From contig NZ_CDDB01000001.1 in NCBI RefSeq assembly GCF_000820105.1, forward strand, positions 62,001 through 126,000: a DNA stretch of 64,000 nucleotides, read 5' to 3'. This stretch comes from Aeromonas schubertii. GTDB lineage: Bacteria > Pseudomonadota > Gammaproteobacteria > Enterobacterales > Aeromonadaceae. Positions 58,947 to 64,000 of this stretch are shown here, piece after piece. Numbering within the stretch: the first letter of the stretch is position 1; every line of letters starts with the position of its first letter. The notes beneath the pieces are model-generated. The model had not been told where the DNA came from. It did not search any database and worked only from the letters and a program-made list of their open reading frames with translations. A program made the translations under genes and the position numbers.

Positions 58947-61900
58947 TTACTGGGCCTGCTTCTCCCGTTTCTCCGAGCTTCTCATGATGAGGCGGAAGAA
59001 GAGGGGGATGAAGAAGATGGCGATAAAGGTCGCCGCCAGCATGCCGCCGATGACCGGCCAGCCGAGGGCATGACGGCTCGCGGCGCCGGCACCACTGGAG
59101 GTGACCAGGGGCACACAGCCGAGGATAAACGCCAACGAGGTCATGACGATGGGACGGAAACGCAAACGCGCCGCCTCCAGGGCCGACTCGATGAGGGTCA
59201 TCCCCTCTTCATGCTTCATCACCGCGAACTCCACGATCAGGATGGCGTTCTTGGCCGCCAGCCCCACCAGCGTCACCAGACCTATCTGGAAGTAGACGTT
59301 GTTGGTGAGCCCCACGGCCCAGGTGGCGAGCAGGGCGCCGAACAGGGCGAACGGCACGGCGGTGATCACCGCAAACGGCAGGCTCCAGCGCTCATACTGG
59401 GCGGCCAGGATGAGGAAGATCATCACGATACCGAAGCCAAACGCCATGGCAGCGCTGCCGGCGGCCGCCTTCTCCTGGTAGGCGGCGCCGGTCCACTCCA
59501 GCTTGGCGTCGTTACCGAGCGTCTTGGCGGCCACCTCTTCCAGGGCCTTGATCGCCTGGCCCGAGCTCACACCCGGGGCCGGCTGGGCCATGATCTTGGC
59601 GGCCGGGAAGATGTTGAAGCGCTCGACCAGCTCGGGGCCGGTGGCATCGCGCACCGTCACCAGGCTGGTGAGGGGGATCATCTCGCCGCTGTTCGAACGC
59701 ACATAGACGTTACGGATGTCGCTCTTCTTGGCCCGGTAATCCGCCTCGGACTGCAACTGCACCCGGTAGGTACGGCCGAACTGGTTGAAGTCGTTGACAT
59801 AGACCTGGCCGAAGGTGGCCTGCATGGTGTCGAACACGGCGTTGATGGGCAGCCCCAGCGCCTTGGCCTTCTCGCGGTCGAGATCCAGGAAGACCTGGGG
59901 CACGTTGGCGCGGAAGGTGGTGGTCACGCTGGCAAACTCGGGGCGATCCTTGGCGGCATCGAGGAAGCGCTGCACCTCACCCGCGAAGGCATGCACGTCG
60001 CCGGTTCCCCGGTTTTGCAAGTAACCCTCGAGGCCACCTGTGGTGGACATGCCGGTGATGGGCGGCGGGTTGAAGGTGGCGGTGAAGCCATCGGCCAGCC
60101 CCATCAGACTCATCCCCTGGAAGGTCTTGGCCAGGGAGAAGGAGTCTTGCCCTGCCCCCTGACGCTCGTTCCAGTCTTTGAGGGTGACGAAGGTGAGGCC
60201 GCGGTTGCTGATGATGGAGCCCGACAGGATGTCAAAACCCGAGAAGGTGATCACATCCTTCACGTTGGGGTTGGCCATGGCGATCTTGTCAAAATCGTTG
60301 GCCACCGCCTGGGTTCGGGTCAGGGCGGCCGCATCGGGCAGCATCACGGAGCCGATGAGGTAGCCCTGGTCTTCGTCGGGCACCAGGGCACCCGGCACCT
60401 TGTGGAACAGCACATAGCTGCAGCCGAGGATAATCGCGATGATGCCAAAGGCCACGCCGACGCGGCGATTGAGGAAGGCCACTCCGCGCACATAGCGGCG
60501 GGTGAGCTGATCAAAGGCGTTGTTGAACCAGACGAAGAAGCGGGCCGGCTGGTGATGACCCTCTTTGAGCAAGATGGCGCACAGGGCCGGTGACAGGGTC
60601 AGTGCCACCAGGCCGGAGATGGCCACCGACACGGCGATGGTGATGGCGAACTGCTTGTACATCACCCCGGTCATGCCGCCCATGAAGGCGACCGGCAGGA
60701 ACACCGCCGAGAGCACCAGCACGATGGCGACCACGGGGCCCGAGACCTCCTGCATGGCGAGGATGGCGGCCTCCTTGGGAGAGCACTTCTTCTCGCTCAT
60801 GATCCGCTCGACGTTCTCCAGCACCACGATGGCGTCATCGACCACGATACCGATGGCGAGCACCATGCCGAACAGGGTCAGCAGGTTGATGGAGAAGCCC
60901 AGCATCAGCATGCCGGCGAAGGTACCGATGAGCGACACCGGCACCGCGATACAGGGGATCAGGGTGGCGCGGAAGTTCTGCAGGAACAGATAGACCACCA
61001 CGAACACCAGCACGATCGCCTCGAGCAGGGTGTGAACCACCTCCTCGATGGAGATCTTCACGAACTCTGTGGTGTCATAGGGGATCTGGTACTCCACATC
61101 CTGCGGGAAGCGTTGCTGCAGGCGCTCCATGGTCTCACGCACCTGATCGGCGACCGCGACCGCGTTGGCACCCGGTTGCAGATAGGTGGCGATACCGATG
61201 GCCGGCTTGCCGTTGGCACGGGCCAGTACGTCATAATCCTTGCCACCCAGCTCAACCCGGGCCACGTCCTTGACGCGAGTCTTGGAGCCATCCGGCATGG
61301 CGCGGATGATGATGTTCTCGAACTCCTTCACGTCATCCAGGCGTCCCTTGGTCTGCACCGTGTAGGTGAAGTCGGTGGGGGTGCTGGTGGGCTGGGAGCC
61401 GATCTTGCCCGCGGCGAACTGGGTGTTCTGCTCGCGGATGGCGCCGATCACATCGCTCGGGGTGAGCTGCAACTGGGCCAGTCGGTCCGGGCGCAGCCAG
61501 ATCCGCATGGCGTAGTCGGTACCGCCGAACAGGGTGGTGTCGCCCACGCCGGGGATACGCTTGAGCTCGTCGATGATGTTGAGCAGGGCGTAGTTCGACA
61601 GATAGGTGGTATCAAACGAGCCGTTCGGAGATTGCAGCGTGACCACCTGCAGGATGGAGGTGGACTTCTTGCGCACCGTCACACCCTGTTTCTTCACCTC
61701 TTCGGGCAACTGGGCCATGGCGGCCGAGACCCGGTTGTTGACGTCGATGGTCGCCTGATCCGGGTCGACCCCGATGTCGAAGTAGACGTTGAGGTTCATC
61801 TGGCCGTTGGAGGCGGAGCCAGACTGCATGTAGATCATGTTCTCGACCCCGTTGACCTGCTGTTCAATGGGGGCGGCCACGGTCTGGGAGATCACCTCGG

Positions 61901-62063
61901 GGGTGGCGCCCGGGTAGAAGGCGGTCACCGAGACCACGGCCGGAGTGATCTGGGGGTACTGCTCTACCGGCAGTGAGCGCATCGCCGCCAACCCGCCCAG
62001 CACTATGATGATCGAGATCACGCTGGCGAAGATGGGGCGCTCTATAAAGAACTTGGAAAACAT
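58947..62063 (-). CDS. RND efflux pump, HAE1 (AcrB-type) permease
   Basis: 1038 aa. Starts MFSKFFIERPIFASVISI; TM4 reads GIVVDDAIVVLENVERIM with the proton-relay Asp pair; PVEQYPQITPAVVSVTAFYPGA and GVENMIYMQSGS are the HAE1 porter-domain signatures. Twelve membrane helices, two large periplasmic loops. Exports hydrophobic and amphiphilic compounds, antibiotics included. It lies 9 nt after its adaptor gene; no outer-membrane channel is encoded with it. Confidence 0.95.
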   Translation of the reverse strand: MFSKFFIERPIFASVISIIIVLGGLAAMRSLPVEQYPQITPAVVSVTAFYPGATPEVISQTVAAPIEQQVNGVENMIYMQSGSASNGQMNLNVYFDIGVDPDQATIDVNNRVSAAMAQLPEEVKKQGVTVRKKSTSILQVVTLQSPNGSFDTTYLSNYALLNIIDELKRIPGVGDTTLFGGTDYAMRIWLRPDRLAQLQLTPSDVIGAIREQNTQFAAGKIGSQPTSTPTDFTYTVQTKGRLDDVKEFENIIIRAMPDGSKTRVKDVARVELGGKDYDVLARANGKPAIGIATYLQPGANAVAVADQVRETMERLQQRFPQDVEYQIPYDTTEFVKISIEEVVHTLLEAIVLVFVVVYLFLQNFRATLIPCIAVPVSLIGTFAGMLMLGFSINLLTLFGMVLAIGIVVDDAIVVLENVERIMSEKKCSPKEAAILAMQEVSGPVVAIVLVLSAVFLPVAFMGGMTGVMYKQFAITIAVSVAISGLVALTLSPALCAILLKEGHHQPARFFVWFNNAFDQLTRRYVRGVAFLNRRVGVAFGIIAIILGCSYVLFHKVPGALVPDEDQGYLIGSVMLPDAAALTRTQAVANDFDKIAMANPNVKDVITFSGFDILSGSIISNRGLTFVTLKDWNERQGAGQDSFSLAKTFQGMSLMGLADGFTATFNPPPITGMSTTGGLEGYLQNRGTGDVHAFAGEVQRFLDAAKDRPEFASVTTTFRANVPQVFLDLDREKAKALGLPINAVFDTMQATFGQVYVNDFNQFGRTYRVQLQSEADYRAKKSDIRNVYVRSNSGEMIPLTSLVTVRDATGPELVERFNIFPAAKIMAQPAPGVSSGQAIKALEEVAAKTLGNDAKLEWTGAAYQEKAAAGSAAMAFGFGIVMIFLILAAQYERWSLPFAVITAVPFALFGALLATWAVGLTNNVYFQIGLVTLVGLAAKNAILIVEFAVMKHEEGMTLIESALEAARLRFRPIVMTSLAFILGCVPLVTSSGAGAASRHALGWPVIGGMLAATFIAIFFIPLFFRLIMRSSEKREKQAQ

Positions 62064-62072
62064 GGAGACTCC

Positions 62073-63284
62073 TTATTGAGCGGCGGCGTTACCGGCGGCG
62101 CCCTCGGTCATCTTGGCGTTGATCGCCTTCATCTGCTCGGCACTGACCGGCTTGACCACGGCACCGGGACGGGCCTTCATCAACCCCTCGACGATGAAGC
62201 GATCACCGGCCTGCAGGCCGCTGTCGATGATGATACCGCTGCTGATGGTCGGGCCCAGCTTGACCGGACGCGGGGTGACCTTGTCGTCGCCGTCGACCAC
62301 CATCACCAGACGATCGGCCTGGGACTGGACGATGGCACGGGGCGGCACCACGATGGCGTTCTTGCGGGTGCCCAGATCGATGGTCAGACGCACAAACTGG
62401 CCGGGCAGCAGGGCGCCGTCCTTGTTGTCGAAGATGGCGCGGGCGCGGATGGTGCCGGTGGCCGGATCGACCCGGGTGTCGGAGAAGTTGAGCTTGCCTG
62501 CCTCCGGGTAGGTGCTGCCGTCGGCCAGCTGGATATGGGTGCGCCAGTCGGTGGCGCTCTTGGCTTCAATCTTGCCGCTCTTGACCGATTTCTCGAAGTT
62601 GAGGCGATCCTGCTCCGAGTAGGAGAAGTTGACGTAGAGGGGGTTGTACTGGGTGATGGTGGTGAGCAGGCTGCTGTCGCCGCTGGTGGAGAGCAGGCTC
62701 CCCTCGGACTGGGAGCTCTTGCTCGCCATGCCGTCGATGGGGGCGGTCACCTTGGTGTAACCCAGGTTGATGGCGGCCTCTTTCACCTTGGCCTCGGCGG
62801 ACTGGTAGCTGGCCACGCTCGCCTCGTAGTTGGCGATGGCGTCGTCATAGTCCTTGCGGCTCACCACCTGCTTCTTGAACAGGGGGATGATGCGATCGCG
62901 GTCGGCACGCGCCTTGTTGAGGCGGGCACTCTCCTGGGCCAGTACCCCCTTGGCCTGCTCCAGGGCGACCTGATAGGGCTCGGGGTCAATCAGGAACAGC
63001 TCCTGTCCGGCACTGACCGGCTGCCCTTCCACATAGGTGCGCTTGAGCAGGATGCCACTGACTCGGGCACGCACCTCAATCTCACGGTAACCGGCGGTTT
63101 CCCCCACCATCTCGGTGGTGAGCGGGACATCCGTCGGGGTGGCGGTTTGCACGACCACGGGGACGGCGGGCATGACCTGGGCCTTCTGCTCTCCCTTATC
63201 CCCGCAACCCGCGAGCAGGGCACCGAGTGAGAGAGCCACCAGGCTCTTGATGAGATAATGCTCCCTGCGCACAGAACTGTTCAT
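62073..63284 (-). CDS. RND efflux adaptor lipoprotein (AcrA-type)
   Basis: 403 aa. Lipobox SLGALLAGC gives a lipid-anchored periplasmic adaptor; VRARVSGILLKRTYVEGQPVSAGQ is the first lipoyl half, followed by an alpha-hairpin (LARALEQAKGVLAQESARLN-like) and KVTAPIDGMASKSSQSEG, then beta-barrel and MP domains. Start at 63284 with AGAGGTAG upstream; a longer reading lacks a signal-like start. Forms an operon with the pump at 58947. Confidence 0.93.
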   Translation of the reverse strand: MNSSVRREHYLIKSLVALSLGALLAGCGDKGEQKAQVMPAVPVVVQTATPTDVPLTTEMVGETAGYREIEVRARVSGILLKRTYVEGQPVSAGQELFLIDPEPYQVALEQAKGVLAQESARLNKARADRDRIIPLFKKQVVSRKDYDDAIANYEASVASYQSAEAKVKEAAINLGYTKVTAPIDGMASKSSQSEGSLLSTSGDSSLLTTITQYNPLYVNFSYSEQDRLNFEKSVKSGKIEAKSATDWRTHIQLADGSTYPEAGKLNFSDTRVDPATGTIRARAIFDNKDGALLPGQFVRLTIDLGTRKNAIVVPPRAIVQSQADRLVMVVDGDDKVTPRPVKLGPTISSGIIIDSGLQAGDRFIVEGLMKARPGAVVKPVSAEQMKAINAKMTEGAAGNAAAQ

Positions 63285-63558
63285 GTGACTACCTCTAATT
63301 GAAAAAAATGTCCCGGAGGGGACGGCAATCCGATCTTTTTTAGCTGTACCGATGCAACCAAAAGGACAAGCTGGATTCATTGTGACTTAATCGGGGATTA
63401 AGCCAAGGCTAAATATGGTATGGGTACAAACTGAACCGAACCTGTTCCACATTCAATCTCTGCACGGCATAACGTTTTCCTGGCGAGTGTGGTATATGTC
63501 ACAGGTCCAAAAGCATCCTATTGATACGGATGCACAATATAGCGAGGAGTGAGTTCGA

Positions 63559-63954
63559 GTGATAGACAAACTGGCCTGGGTTTACCTCAAGGAGGGGCGG
63601 CTGCTCTGTGTACGTTCCCACAACAAATCGCTCTTCTACCTGCCGGGAGGAAAGCGCGATCCCGGTGAGAGCGATCAGGAGGCCCTCTGCCGTGAGGTGG
63701 ATGAGGAGTTGAGCGTGGCCCTGGTGCCAAAGACCCTGGCTCCCGCCGGGCTATTTGAGGCCCAGGCCGATGGCAAGCCGGAGGGAACCCTGGTGCGCCT
63801 CACCTGCTATGGGGGCGACTACAGTGGCACCCTGGCGCCGGCGAGCGAAATTGCCGAGCTGGCCTGGCTCGGGTGGGATGATCTCCCTCGCTGCTCGGTG
63901 GCAGCGCGTCTGGTGATGGCGTCCCTCAAGGAGCAGGGGTTACTGGCCGATTGA
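63559..63954 (+). CDS. Nudix hydrolase
   Basis: 131 aa. Complete Nudix box at about 31-53: GGKRDPGES...REVDEELSV (GX5EX7REUXEEXGU with a Ser at the penultimate Gly). Hydrolyses a nucleoside-diphosphate-linked substrate with Mg2+. GTG start with GCGAGGAGTGAG upstream. The 274-bp gap before it holds nothing I can name beyond AT-rich promoter sequence. Confidence 0.85.
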   Translation: MIDKLAWVYLKEGRLLCVRSHNKSLFYLPGGKRDPGESDQEALCREVDEELSVALVPKTLAPAGLFEAQADGKPEGTLVRLTCYGGDYSGTLAPASEIAELAWLGWDDLPRCSVAARLVMASLKEQGLLAD

Positions 63955-63963
63955 GGCAAGAGA

Positions 63964-63985
63964 ACAGGGCTCCCGGGAGCCCTGT
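63964..63985 (+). terminator. Hairpin after the Nudix gene
   Basis: ACAGGGCTC-CCGG-GAGCCCTGT, a 9-bp perfect stem 10 nt after the stop, with no T-tract before the window ends. Confidence 0.5.
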
Positions 63986-64000
63986 GCCAGACAAGAGAGG

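Overview
The window reads as a stretch of high-GC gammaproteobacterial chromosome. The gene set (recN-nadK-grpE-dnaK-dnaJ, a short Braun-type lpp, purU, an FMN riboswitch before ribB, cnoX, rlmF) and the protein sequences point to Aeromonas or a close relative. That genus call is an inference from gene content and protein resemblance, not a search. Nearly all of the window is protein-coding and looks vertically inherited. I see no rRNA, tRNA, CRISPR array or insertion sequence.

Layout. 1-3.3 kb: flavodoxin-fold reductase, a cysteine-containing SufR/DeoR-like regulator, and recN behind two LexA boxes; the 3' end of recN is tandemly duplicated. 3.4-8.5 kb: nadK, then grpE, dnaK and dnaJ with heat-shock (sigma-32) promoters. 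8.7-11 kb: a cation diffusion facilitator and a sulfide/persulfide-type module (BigR/YgaV-like repressor, two YeeE/YedE half-transporters, a YgaP-like membrane protein). 11-19.4 kb: an RND adaptor plus pump, then a MacAB-like adaptor, ATPase and two permeases. 19.4-30.6 kb: a THI5-like/PAS/GGDEF/hemerythrin sensor, a PLP decarboxylase, a histidine phosphatase, a PuuD-like amidotransferase, a YgiD-like dioxygenase, an acetyltransferase, a DUF1439 protein, cardiolipin synthase and a YdgA-like protein. 30.6-38.2 kb: purU, FMN riboswitch-ribB, lpp, cnoX, a phosphopantetheinyl transferase, an NlpC/P60 lipoprotein, rlmF, a MaoC-type hydratase and a solute-binding protein.

38.2-58.0 kb is the most interesting part, a coherent molybdenum/tungsten and formate module. 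On the minus strand tupA-tupB-tupC (tungstate uptake), mobA and a mobB-moeA fusion form one tightly overlapping operon. Divergent from it lie an NtrC-type response regulator and its membrane histidine kinase. Next come, convergently, an excisionase-HTH/PBP-like regulator and fdhD, and then the periplasmic formate dehydrogenase operon (DUF3305, DUF3306, a multi-cluster ferredoxin, a TorD-like chaperone, a small Tat protein, fdhA, fdhB, fdhC). I find a perfect sigma-54 -24/-12 element before tupA and near-perfect ones before fdhD and before the fdh operon. I therefore propose that the local two-component system plus sigma-54 co-ordinates tungstate uptake, cofactor assembly and formate oxidation. 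The promoter elements are visible in the sequence; the regulatory wiring is inference.

One gene is clearly foreign in composition: an AT-rich CoiA-like zinc-finger/nuclease gene at 48.3-49.8 kb, sitting between fdhD and the fdh operon. 58.0-64 kb holds a second solute-binding protein, an RND efflux pump with its lipoprotein adaptor, and a Nudix hydrolase.
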